Of a stretch of 57,619 nucleotides of DNA, positions 33,890 through 42,180 are shown piece after piece. A program made the translations under genes and the position numbers. The notes beneath the pieces were generated by a model, which searched no databases, was not told where the DNA came from, and was given only the letters and a program-made list of their open reading frames with translations. The stretch's first letter is position 1, and each line of letters begins with the position of its first letter. This DNA comes from DATKGL01 sp035510455 (GTDB lineage Bacteria > Patescibacteriota > Saccharimonadia > Saccharimonadales > UBA4665): NCBI GenBank assembly GCA_035510455.1, contig DATKHB010000004.1:1-57619 (forward strand), read 5' to 3'.

Positions 33890-35155
33890 CTAGTTGGGAT
33901 TTATGTACCAAAGGTCGGCTGACGGCCAAAGATCATACATAAAGTGCCCTTCCTCGTCTTCGTTCATACTAGCAACCATAACATCATTACCGGGAACCGA
34001 AACACCGTCATAGGATTGTCCGGGGAGTGCGACGACAATCATCACGTGACCGGTCGTACTGTCGTGTAAGCTAGGTACAGACTGTGTTGAGGTGGCCGTA
34101 GATGGTTCTACACCTATAGCTCCAACCTCTACTGCACTTGAAAAAGTAATGGCCGGGATATTGCTTGTTTCCCACCACCATCCAGCATTACCACTTACGC
34201 TAAAGCCAGAATTGCCTTCAACATCTACAAAGTACCAATAGGCAAATGACGTACATTCACGGTTCAATATGTTATTTGAATCATACATAGAGTCCTGAGG
34301 GGCATTGCACCAGGCATCTGGGTAATTCCCGGCAGCTACGCCATTGCCAGCTATCGGACCAGTCCCCTGATAGCTGCTACCGCTTAGAGCACAGACTCCA
34401 TTCCCGCTACCCGAGGCTACGTCTACACCCTTAGCTTCGGCAGCGTTAGCGGCTGCCTGTTCTGCTTCCAATACAGATATTTTAGAATTATTAGCCTGAA
34501 GTTGTTGGCTGTAACTAGCTTGTTGAGCCTCGTTAAGGTTTAATAGCTGTTGCTCTTTGTTTTGGTCAGCTACTACCTGGGATTGCTGGAGCTGTTGCGT
34601 CTGTAACAGCTGAGCCACCTGAGTCGCTTGAGTAGCTAGTTGTGCTTCTAGAGCATTAATCTGGTTCATGGTGCTTTGGATCTTATTTTCTACCGCATTT
34701 TGGTAAGTTTGAGCGTCAACAAAAGCGCTTAAGCTCTTGCTTGTCGCCAACTCTTCGACGGTAGTCATTTGACCATTAAGATACATAGCCTCAATATCGG
34801 ACCCAAGAACCACTTTCTCATTAGCAAGTTCTACCTTACCAGCTTGAATTTTCTGATTAATCGTAGCTTGCTCATTTTCGCTATCATTTATAGAGGTTTG
34901 AATAGCGTTAATTTGGGTCTGAAGAGATGACACGGCCTGTTGATAAGTTTGATCCTGGTCTAGTAGGCCATTTATAGACGCTTGGGTTGAGCTGTTCTGA
35001 CTATTTAAGTTATTGATCTGTTGCTGAATACTCTCAGCCCTAACTATTGGCACCGCAACAGCTAATATCATGACTACTGCCACAACCGCATAAACTGGCC
35101 TTCTTATCAAAAGGTTGAATCTAAAGCCTTTAACGATTCTAAGTAGTTTTGCCAT
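33890..35155 (-). CDS. Coiled-coil CHAP-domain peptidoglycan hydrolase (PcsB-like)
   Basis: A signal helix (about 20-40 of the 421 residues) is followed by a Gln-rich coiled coil of about 200 residues (EIQQQINNLNSQ-like heptads), then a CHAP amidase/endopeptidase domain with the catalytic Cys in RECTSFAYWYF and His in GHVMIVVALP. This is the PcsB architecture; PcsB-type enzymes are activated by FtsEX, encoded directly upstream here. The ATG at 35155 is chosen because a GTG at 35200 would overlap a promoter-like element (TTTACA, 18 bp, TATGCT). Confidence 0.88.
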   Translation of the reverse strand: MAKLLRIVKGFRFNLLIRRPVYAVVAVVMILAVAVPIVRAESIQQQINNLNSQNSSTQASINGLLDQDQTYQQAVSSLQTQINAIQTSINDSENEQATINQKIQAGKVELANEKVVLGSDIEAMYLNGQMTTVEELATSKSLSAFVDAQTYQNAVENKIQSTMNQINALEAQLATQATQVAQLLQTQQLQQSQVVADQNKEQQLLNLNEAQQASYSQQLQANNSKISVLEAEQAAANAAEAKGVDVASGSGNGVCALSGSSYQGTGPIAGNGVAAGNYPDAWCNAPQDSMYDSNNILNRECTSFAYWYFVDVEGNSGFSVSGNAGWWWETSNIPAITFSSAVEVGAIGVEPSTATSTQSVPSLHDSTTGHVMIVVALPGQSYDGVSVPGNDVMVASMNEDEEGHFMYDLWPSADLWYINPN

Positions 35156-35236
35156 GGTATTTATTTTAGTTGTTGGTATCCTCAGCATAACATACCCCAC
35201 TCTTGCGTGTAAATTAATCGTTAGCGATAACTACAG

Positions 35237-35266
35237 CCCAGTTTTCCGATTTTATCCACAACTGGG
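35237..35266. promoter_or_regulatory. Inverted repeat enclosing a DnaA-box match
   Basis: CCCAGTT (35237-35243) pairs with AACTGGG (35260-35266). The loop holds TTATCCACA (35252-35260), a perfect DnaA-box consensus. It lies between ftsX and the CHAP hydrolase gene, just upstream of the latter's candidate promoter. There is no T-run, so it is not a terminator. Confidence 0.4.
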
Positions 35267-35303
35267 TATAACTAATTATTAAAATTGTTTTGAAAAATGT
35301 TTT

Positions 35304-36254
35304 TTACTTCGCTGTTTTGAATTTCAAGTACCGCTTTGTAGCAATGACAGACGATGCGGCACCAATCAGTATACCAATCGCAAGCTGTCCGGTCAAAAGA
35401 ATCCAAAAATGACTGCGGAAGAATTGATCGGCATAACCTATGTCCAGCAAACCGAGGCTGCTAGCTTGCAGCGTTGAGGCCGATCCGGCAAATAAAATAT
35501 CAATGGCTAGCACCGAAAATAGTGCTGTGATTACACCGTAAATTATTCCTTCAACCACAAATGGCCCCCGTATGTACGAAGTAGTAGCTCCCAAAAGCCG
35601 CATAATACTAATCTCGTCCCGCCGATTGAAAATAGCCATTCGTATGGTGTTAAAGATTATAAGGACCGAAACAACAGCAAAAAGAATAACGGCGCCGAAG
35701 CCAGCTTCTCTTATAGTTGTGGTGGCGTGAGCTATTTTATCGATTGCCAGTTTACGGTCGCCGGAATAGGATACGCCAGCCTGTGGATCCTGTAAAGTTA
35801 CGTATTGGGGTTCTTCTAAAAAGTTTTTTATGCCCTGAATTTGGTTTATATTTCTTGGCAGTATCTGAATACTCGCCGGCAATGGATTATCGGTTTCAGA
35901 AATAGCTTCTAGAAGGGTTTTATTACCGCTATTTTCAGATTCATACTCAGCCAAAGCTTCATCTTTGGAAATATAAGCAGCGCTCTTTACGTTTGGCAAT
36001 TTTTCTAGTTTAACTACTAAGTTTTCGGCCTGTTGTGCTGAAACCGAATCATTTAAGTAAACAGAGACGTTAATCTTGCTACTTATCTGCGCAATAGTAT
36101 TATTAAAAGTCGCGCTGACAATAATCGAAAACAAAACAATAGTTAGGGTGACAGCCATGACCGCCATTGCTGCGGCAGCTAATGAAAGACTACGGGTAAA
36201 GTTGATCGTCCCGTTTTTGATTATCCTAAAAAGGGTTAGCGATTTATGGCTCAT
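35304..36254 (-). CDS. ftsX: Cell division protein FtsX
   Basis: FtsX is the membrane subunit of the FtsEX complex, which passes mechanical signals to extracellular wall hydrolases. The 316 residues show one N-terminal helix, an extracellular loop of about 120 residues, and three C-terminal helices with the conserved NRRDEISIMRLLGATTSYIRGPFVVEG. Its start overlaps the ftsE stop by 4 bp. The CHAP hydrolase encoded next is the likely target. Confidence 0.94.
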   Translation of the reverse strand: MSHKSLTLFRIIKNGTINFTRSLSLAAAAMAVMAVTLTIVLFSIIVSATFNNTIAQISSKINVSVYLNDSVSAQQAENLVVKLEKLPNVKSAAYISKDEALAEYESENSGNKTLLEAISETDNPLPASIQILPRNINQIQGIKNFLEEPQYVTLQDPQAGVSYSGDRKLAIDKIAHATTTIREAGFGAVILFAVVSVLIIFNTIRMAIFNRRDEISIMRLLGATTSYIRGPFVVEGIIYGVITALFSVLAIDILFAGSASTLQASSLGLLDIGYADQFFRSHFWILLTGQLAIGILIGAASSVIATKRYLKFKTAK

Positions 36255-36931
36255 AACCTATACCCTGAATTAGCCTCGTCGCTAACAATTTTGCCGTTTT
36301 GTATTAGAACCACACGTCGTTTCAGCTTATTAACAATAGCCTGATTGTGAGTCGTTAATAAAACTGTTGTCCCAAAACGATTAATTTTTTCCAATACTTT
36401 TATAACATCCCATGCATGCTTTGGGTCAAGATTGCCAGTTGGTTCATCAGCGATCAGAATCTTAGGCTGGCGGACAATAGCCCGAGCAATAGCTACTCGC
36501 TGACGTTCGCCACCTGATAATGATGAAGGCATACTTTTTTCTTTACCCGTTAGATTAACTATATCCAGAACTTTTGGTATAGTCCTCTCAATTTCGTGCT
36601 TGGACATGCCAACGATTTCTAGAGCAAAAGCCACATTTTCAAAAACATTACGGTTGGGCAACAACTTAAAGTCCTGGAAGACAACCCCGATTTTTCTTCG
36701 AAGCGTTGGTATATCTTTTTCTTTAAGCTTATCGTAATCAATCCCACCGACTATTATTTTTCCACTAGTCGGTTTCTCTTCTCTGGTAAGTAGTCGCAAA
36801 AGCGTGGTCTTGCCGGCACCGCTCTGACCAACGACTATGACGAATTCTTTAGCTTCTACATTCAGGCTAATTCGGTCCAGTGCAATAGAGGTTTTTTTAT
36901 AAACCTTGGTTACTCTATCCAGCAGTATCAT
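36251..36931 (-). CDS. ftsE: Cell division ATP-binding protein FtsE
   Basis: This ABC ATPase has Walker A GQSGAGKTTLLRLL, Q-loop VVFQDFKLL, signature LSGGERQRVA and Walker B ILIADEPTGNLD. The length of 226 residues is typical. It overlaps ftsX by 4 bp. TATAAT at 36939-36944 ends 7 nt before the ATG, so the ftsEX transcript is probably leaderless. Confidence 0.96.
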   Translation of the reverse strand: MILLDRVTKVYKKTSIALDRISLNVEAKEFVIVVGQSGAGKTTLLRLLTREEKPTSGKIIVGGIDYDKLKEKDIPTLRRKIGVVFQDFKLLPNRNVFENVAFALEIVGMSKHEIERTIPKVLDIVNLTGKEKSMPSSLSGGERQRVAIARAIVRQPKILIADEPTGNLDPKHAWDVIKVLEKINRFGTTVLLTTHNQAIVNKLKRRVVLIQNGKIVSDEANSGYRL

Positions 36932-36938
36932 TGGATTT

Positions 36939-36944
36939 ATTATA
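36939..36944 (-). promoter_or_regulatory. -10 box of ftsEX
   Basis: A perfect TATAAT on the minus strand lies 7 nt upstream of the ftsE ATG. A weak -35 (TTATCT, 18-bp spacer) is possible. The box is in the 25-bp gap after the Clp-like gene. Confidence 0.6.
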
Positions 36945-36956
36945 ACAAACGGCTGG

Positions 36957-39323
36957 CTAGAGAGATAAGTCGGCTTCGTCCATAGTTACATGGTCACCCG
37001 ACTTTATTTCGCCTTTTAATATTTTGTTCGCCACAACATCCTCAACAGCTTTTTGCAGAACCCTGCGCATTGGTCGGGCACCAAGCCGAGCGTCATAGCC
37101 GGCGCTAACTATCTTATTAATCGCTCTGTCCGTTAGTTCGACTGAAATATTTTTATTTGATAAGGTCACGTTAACCTCATTCATCATAAGTTTTACGATT
37201 TCAGCCAACTCGCTTTCGTTGAGCGGTCTAAACAACACTACTTCGTCAAATCTATTTAGGAGCTCTGGCCTGAAGAGATTGTCTGAAATTAATTCATCAA
37301 TAAATGAAGCTTCAAAAGTTTCAAGATTCTGTCCTTGCCCAACTTTCTCTCTAATCTTTTGAGCCCCTGCGTTGGAAGTAGCAATAATAATGCAGTCCTT
37401 AAACGAGACTGCTCGACCGTTGCTATCGGTGAGTTTACCTTCATCCAGAAGCTGTAGTAACAGATTCAAAACGTTTGGATGGGCTTTCTCAATTTCATCA
37501 AGCAGTACTACGCTAAAAGGCCGCTGGCGAACAGATAATATCAGACTACTGGCCTCTTCTCGACCATCGCCCAATAGCCGTTTAACGTCTTCCGCCTGCT
37601 GATATTCACTCATATCTATGCGGATCATGCCGGATTCAGACTTAAAATATATTGCTGATATAGCTTTAGCAAGCTCAGTCTTACCCACTCCGGTTGGACC
37701 TAGGAAAAGAAAACTACCGATTGGACGGTTTGGGTTGGAAACACCAGCACGATTTCGGCGTAAGGCTCCAGATACTACTTCCACTGCGCGTTTTTGATTT
37801 ATCATTCGGTCATGTATTTTGGCTTCGAGATTTAGCAGTTCATTGGCTTCGGTTGGAGCAGCGGCCCCAACCTTAACCCCCTTGGTTTGCTCGATAACTT
37901 TCTGGACCGAGCTAGCCACTATAAGCCCGTGATCTGGGTACTGTAGCGCCTGTTGCAACATCTTAATGGCTTTGCCCGGATAAGCCGATTCTTGCTCGTA
38001 TCTACCGCTCAATCTATAGGCTTCGCGTAGCGCTTCATAGGTAATACCTAATTTGCGCTGATACTCAAAATTAATAGCAGTATCCTCGAGAACTTCTATG
38101 ACCTTTGACTCATTAGGCTCGGTCAGCATAACCGGAGTAAGCAATGAGCTAAAGTTCGCGTGACTAGCTTTGAGTGACTGGAAGTCTGATCCGGTCATAG
38201 CAAAAACTAACCTTACTGCTCTTGATTGAATAACGGGTAACAATATTTGGGTAATATCGATCGACCCTGCCGCATTTTTAAAGAAGAGCTGGGCATCATC
38301 AAAGAAAAGCACAATGTGCCCGGCGTTCACTGATTCTCTTAGCAGGCTTACGACGATGTGCTCAATATCTCCTCTACGCGTAGCATTAGATATCAATATA
38401 GATGAGTCTAGGCTGATGATTTTGTAATCGCTCAGCCGTTTGTCCTTTTGGTCTAGAAGCGCTTGGGCTAAACCATACATGTGACTGGTCTTACCAACGC
38501 CGGGGTCCCCGACTAAGGCTATAGACGCCGGTTCTTGAAGAAGAATATTTTTTATAGCAATCACTCCGTTCGATGAAACTAAGGATTCGAAGAATGACCC
38601 GTTCTTTTCAACCGCTAAGCTTATATTGTGGCCAAATTGGCTGAGCAATGGAGTGAATCCCTGAGTCCAATCTCGCCCAACACCATTAAATCTAGACTTT
38701 TTCGCATTTATTACTTTGATAATTCTTCCTAACCATTTGGCCCCTGATTCAATATCTTTTGTAGATAGTTCGTATTTTTCCAGAAGGGCGTTAATGCCGG
38801 GGCTGGTAATCAGCAAGGCGGCTACAATCTGACCGGGCTCTATTAAATCAAGACCGTTGCCGTCGGCTAACTCTTGAGACTTTGCCAAAACAATCCCAAG
38901 ATCAACCTTATCTAGATCCATAAACTGACCGACGGCATCTGGTGGTATTAAGAATCGATTGGTAAAAAACATCGATTGCCAGTGATTTTGAAGAGCCTGC
39001 CATAGAACCGAAGCATTAACAGTTTTGCTCGGGTCAAGTCGGCTTAAAACTTCACCAGAAAGCCGTCCCTGTAGGCCTTCGTTTTTCACCGGTGGTGAAT
39101 CATACAAGTCACGTTTAGCCCATACGGCCAGCATTAGACTGATATCGGCCAAAGCCAGTAATAAATAGGCGGCTTTATGATTGTGATCTATAAATATAAG
39201 TGGCGCGCCAATAGATAAAACGCCGGCAAATCCTGCCAATAAAATCAATCCGGACTTGCCTAATTTGGATGCCAGTCTAGCCTTACGAGCTCGTACCGAT
39301 TTAAGATCAATGCCGTGGTCCAT
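36957..39323 (-). CDS. Membrane-anchored Clp/Hsp100-type AAA+ ATPase
   Basis: The 788-residue protein starts at the ATG 39323, in a TAATG overlap with the gene before it and with GGGGA 8 nt upstream. Two hydrophobic helices (about 20-70) come first, which is unusual for Clp ATPases. A Clp N-like domain follows, then D1 with Walker A VGDPGVGKTSHMYG and Walker B LFFDDAQLF (Asp in place of the catalytic Glu), and D2 with GPTGVGKTELAKA, VVLLDEIEKAHP and a C-terminal D2-small domain (GARPMRRVLQKAVED). No M-domain and no ClpP-binding IGF/IGL loop is visible, so it may act as a disaggregase or remodeller at the membrane. Confidence 0.88.
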   Translation of the reverse strand: MDHGIDLKSVRARKARLASKLGKSGLILLAGFAGVLSIGAPLIFIDHNHKAAYLLLALADISLMLAVWAKRDLYDSPPVKNEGLQGRLSGEVLSRLDPSKTVNASVLWQALQNHWQSMFFTNRFLIPPDAVGQFMDLDKVDLGIVLAKSQELADGNGLDLIEPGQIVAALLITSPGINALLEKYELSTKDIESGAKWLGRIIKVINAKKSRFNGVGRDWTQGFTPLLSQFGHNISLAVEKNGSFFESLVSSNGVIAIKNILLQEPASIALVGDPGVGKTSHMYGLAQALLDQKDKRLSDYKIISLDSSILISNATRRGDIEHIVVSLLRESVNAGHIVLFFDDAQLFFKNAAGSIDITQILLPVIQSRAVRLVFAMTGSDFQSLKASHANFSSLLTPVMLTEPNESKVIEVLEDTAINFEYQRKLGITYEALREAYRLSGRYEQESAYPGKAIKMLQQALQYPDHGLIVASSVQKVIEQTKGVKVGAAAPTEANELLNLEAKIHDRMINQKRAVEVVSGALRRNRAGVSNPNRPIGSFLFLGPTGVGKTELAKAISAIYFKSESGMIRIDMSEYQQAEDVKRLLGDGREEASSLILSVRQRPFSVVLLDEIEKAHPNVLNLLLQLLDEGKLTDSNGRAVSFKDCIIIATSNAGAQKIREKVGQGQNLETFEASFIDELISDNLFRPELLNRFDEVVLFRPLNESELAEIVKLMMNEVNVTLSNKNISVELTDRAINKIVSAGYDARLGARPMRRVLQKAVEDVVANKILKGEIKSGDHVTMDEADLSL

Positions 39324-39682
39324 TACGCTAATCCCCTGATAATGAGCACTATAACTGCGGGTGGCAGAAGCGGCCAAAGCACAATCTCAACTACGCCAAC
39401 TATTCCGGTTGCCACGAACACAATAACGGCCGTAATAATCAGAGATATTCTCAATATGAAACCAATGATTCGGCTAATCAAATTATCGATTAACGCTCTA
39501 AGGTGATTGCTTACACCTGCTCCCGGATATGAAACTATGCGTCTCCACGGAGCAAAGAGGGTTTTAAGAACAATCGATAAAGAAAATGCTGTATAGATAT
39601 ATTTAAATCGATTTTTTATATCCTTAACAATCGACTTCCAGCCAAGGTTATACCACCACGAGAAAAACTCTAATGCTAACAT
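39323..39682 (-). CDS. Small membrane protein coupled to the Clp-like ATPase
   Basis: The 119-residue protein has an aromatic N-terminus (LEFFSWWYNLGWKSIVKD), a middle segment with TLFAPWRRIVS and a strongly hydrophobic C-terminal half (two helices, IIGFILRISLIITAVIVF and VEIVLWPLLPPAVIVLII). The family is not one I can name with certainty. Its stop overlaps the ATPase start (TAATG), so the two proteins are probably made together and may form one complex in the membrane. Confidence 0.75.
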   Translation of the reverse strand: MLALEFFSWWYNLGWKSIVKDIKNRFKYIYTAFSLSIVLKTLFAPWRRIVSYPGAGVSNHLRALIDNLISRIIGFILRISLIITAVIVFVATGIVGVVEIVLWPLLPPAVIVLIIRGLA

Positions 39683-39733
39683 GGAGTTAATTGTAACACT
39701 CAGTAAGCATAAATATTATGCTCTGAGGGTTAT

Positions 39734-40837
39734 CTAGTCATCCTTTTCTGATAATTCGTTAATACTAGAGTTAAAATAGGCGTCAATGAAACCATCAATG
39801 TCACCATCTAGAACCTTGTCAGGCTCACTTGATTCATATAGCGTACGGAGATCTTTGACCTGTTTGTAAGGGTGCAAGACATAAGAACGTATTTGATTCC
39901 CCCATTCTGCTGATTGATTTGGCCCTTTTAGATCAGAAATTTCCCCATGATGTTGTTCGAGCTTTAGTTGAAGAAGCCTAGATCGAAGAATCGTCATCGC
40001 CGTTTCTTTATTTTGCAATTGGCTACGCTCATTTTGTATAGCTACGCTAATCCCCGTTGGCAGATGCGTAATCCTAACGGCCGAATCTGTAGTATTAACG
40101 CTTTGACCACCATGACCACCAGATCGATAAACATCTATTTTTAGATCTTTGTCATCTATATCAACTTCGTCAGGTTCATCAACTTTGGGCAGGACATCAA
40201 CTTTAGCAAAACTGGTTTGTCTTAAATTATCGGCATTAAATGGGCTTAGTCTAACTAGCCGATGAACACCTTTTTCGCCTTTTAAAAACGCATAGGCTGT
40301 TTCACCGGCAACCTCAAGCGTGACGCTCTTAATCCCCGCTTCATCACCTTTAGACTCGCTAATAATATCGGCCTTAAAACCTTTTCTCTCAGCCCAACGT
40401 ATATACATTCTTAGCAACATGCTAGCCCAATCTTGAGCGTCGGTTCCGCCAGCACCGGCGTAGATGTCTAATATTGCGTTATGGTCATCGTATGGCCCAT
40501 CGAATTTAAGTTGATCTTTTAGTTCATCAAATTTTTCTTTTGCTTTTTTTAGGTTTTCATCTAATTCTTTTTGAATGTCCTTATCGTTTAAGCTGCTGAG
40601 TTCTATCAGCTCGCTGATTTCGTGGTCAATCTTTTCCCACGGTTCTAGCCGCCGGGATAGCCTGGAATGCTCCTGCATAACTTTTTGGGCATTGTCTTTA
40701 TCTTTCCAAAGATTCGGGTCGGAAATCTTTTTTTCAACTTCTTGTTTCTGGTTTTTTTGGTCAGCAAGGCCGATCCGGTCTAAAACTTTGTCTAGCTCGT
40801 CCCTCAAATCCAGTAGTTGTTCTGCGGTAGATTTCAT
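39734..40837 (-). CDS. prfB: Peptide chain release factor 2
   Basis: RF2 ends translation at UAA and UGA. The GGQ motif is in RSGGHGGQSVNTTDSAVR and the anticodon-like SPF tripeptide in RLSPFNADN. The gene is one continuous frame of 367 residues with no in-frame UGA near codon 25, so the autoregulatory +1 frameshift of E. coli prfB is absent. Its presence supports UGA as a stop codon in this organism. Confidence 0.96.
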   Translation of the reverse strand: MKSTAEQLLDLRDELDKVLDRIGLADQKNQKQEVEKKISDPNLWKDKDNAQKVMQEHSRLSRRLEPWEKIDHEISELIELSSLNDKDIQKELDENLKKAKEKFDELKDQLKFDGPYDDHNAILDIYAGAGGTDAQDWASMLLRMYIRWAERKGFKADIISESKGDEAGIKSVTLEVAGETAYAFLKGEKGVHRLVRLSPFNADNLRQTSFAKVDVLPKVDEPDEVDIDDKDLKIDVYRSGGHGGQSVNTTDSAVRITHLPTGISVAIQNERSQLQNKETAMTILRSRLLQLKLEQHHGEISDLKGPNQSAEWGNQIRSYVLHPYKQVKDLRTLYESSEPDKVLDGDIDGFIDAYFNSSINELSEKDD

Positions 40838-40857
40838 ATACGCATTATAAGCTAGAC

Positions 40858-42156
40858 CTATTCATGGATATCGTTCCAGAATATATCAAGCTGTCCCTGT
40901 AATTCTCTGACCAAGTCTATGCCACAACCCCCCAATACGCCAAAACCCCACGTTTGATCACTAAAAATGTTCCTAGATATATCAACAATTGCCTTCTTAG
41001 TGATTGATTTTATCCGCCGAGGGATGTCAAAATAATCTTCTATTACATCGTCAAAAAAGTAGCGGTTAGCATAGCCGCTAGCAATTCCACCAACAGTTTG
41101 GGCGCTGCGTTGAAACCTACCCAAAGAGTAAGCTTTAGCGGCATCAATATCACTAGCTGAGAGTTTGCCGTTTATAACTTTAGTTAGCTCATCTATTAAT
41201 ATGCTGAAGACGGCTTTGGCGTTTTCGGGACTAACTTGCGCGCCGCACCACCAATTGCCTGCGTCTTTTAACTGACCGTATCCGGAACTCATGTTATATA
41301 ACAACCCCCGTTCACGAGCAGTACCAAGGATTTTTGAATAAAGAGTTTCGGTGAGCATAACATTGAGCAAATCAAGTGCGTCAGATTCTGGATCGGTCAG
41401 CCTTCGGTTCATAAAGGTATCTATATAGAAATATAGATTATCAACCGTTCGATTTCTTATATATAACGCCTCGTCCAGCTTGTGTGGCCGCTCATCGGGT
41501 AACTCTCTCCTGCCATTGCCTTTTGGTAAAGTAATAGCATTAAGGTGTTGTTCTATTGTTTTGAACCGTTTTGGAGTAATGTTGCCGCTTATAACAAATC
41601 TCATATTGGATGTAGTGTGGGTGTTGGCATAATGTATCTGGATATCTTTTAAGTTGACATTTTTAAGCAACTTTAGTCTCTCGGTGTCAGTCTTAGATAT
41701 CAGGCCATACTTTTTTCTTAGAGCTAGGCTAAGATGTCTAAAATGATTGTTGGCTCGACTAGTCAGCTCTTCCCTGACGTTACCTACCTCTGCTTTGAAT
41801 TCATCATCAAGGAACAGGGGTAGAGTTATGGCTGTAAACATTAACTGAATAATGCGCTCCCATTCAAAATCCGCACATTCCGCTTCATAAGAGATATCGT
41901 ATACATTCGTAAAAGCATTGCTATAAGCACCGTTCTTTTCAAACTCAGCCTGAAAATCACGAGCCCTAGGAATCAGCTGGTTAGCGCCCAGCAACAAATG
42001 CTCCATAATATGAGCAGTCTCCCATTTTTTAGGATTTACCGTATATTCGCCAGCCCTGAAGTTAATATCATAGGTCATGACGACCGCTTCAGGAACATTT
42101 ATTAATAAACCTCTAGACCCATTTTTTAATTTCAGCTCGGTGACCGTATGTTTCAT
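40858..42156 (-). CDS. M16-family zinc peptidase
   Basis: The inverted zinc motif HxxEH is visible as AHIMEHLLLGAN (about 48-59), with the third ligand Glu in NVREELTSR about 70-80 residues later. The second half (from about 215) is the inactive M16 C-like domain. At 432 residues it matches bacterial single-chain processing-peptidase-like proteins such as PqqL/YmxG relatives. The substrate is unknown. It lies between prfB and secA on the same strand with gaps of about 20-25 bp. Confidence 0.9.
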   Translation of the reverse strand: MKHTVTELKLKNGSRGLLINVPEAVVMTYDINFRAGEYTVNPKKWETAHIMEHLLLGANQLIPRARDFQAEFEKNGAYSNAFTNVYDISYEAECADFEWERIIQLMFTAITLPLFLDDEFKAEVGNVREELTSRANNHFRHLSLALRKKYGLISKTDTERLKLLKNVNLKDIQIHYANTHTTSNMRFVISGNITPKRFKTIEQHLNAITLPKGNGRRELPDERPHKLDEALYIRNRTVDNLYFYIDTFMNRRLTDPESDALDLLNVMLTETLYSKILGTARERGLLYNMSSGYGQLKDAGNWWCGAQVSPENAKAVFSILIDELTKVINGKLSASDIDAAKAYSLGRFQRSAQTVGGIASGYANRYFFDDVIEDYFDIPRRIKSITKKAIVDISRNIFSDQTWGFGVLGGCGIDLVRELQGQLDIFWNDIHE

Positions 42157-42180
42157 AAAATTATGCGTCTTTTAAGAGTA

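Noticed and set aside
35156..35200. Longer N-terminus (GTG start) for the CHAP hydrolase
   Set aside because: The extra codons overlap a TTTACA-18-TATGCT promoter-like element and precede a normal signal peptide that starts at the ATG 35155.
40575..40850. Plus-strand frame opposite prfB
   Set aside because: Ser/Phe/Leu-rich shadow of the highly charged coiled coil of RF2 on the other strand.
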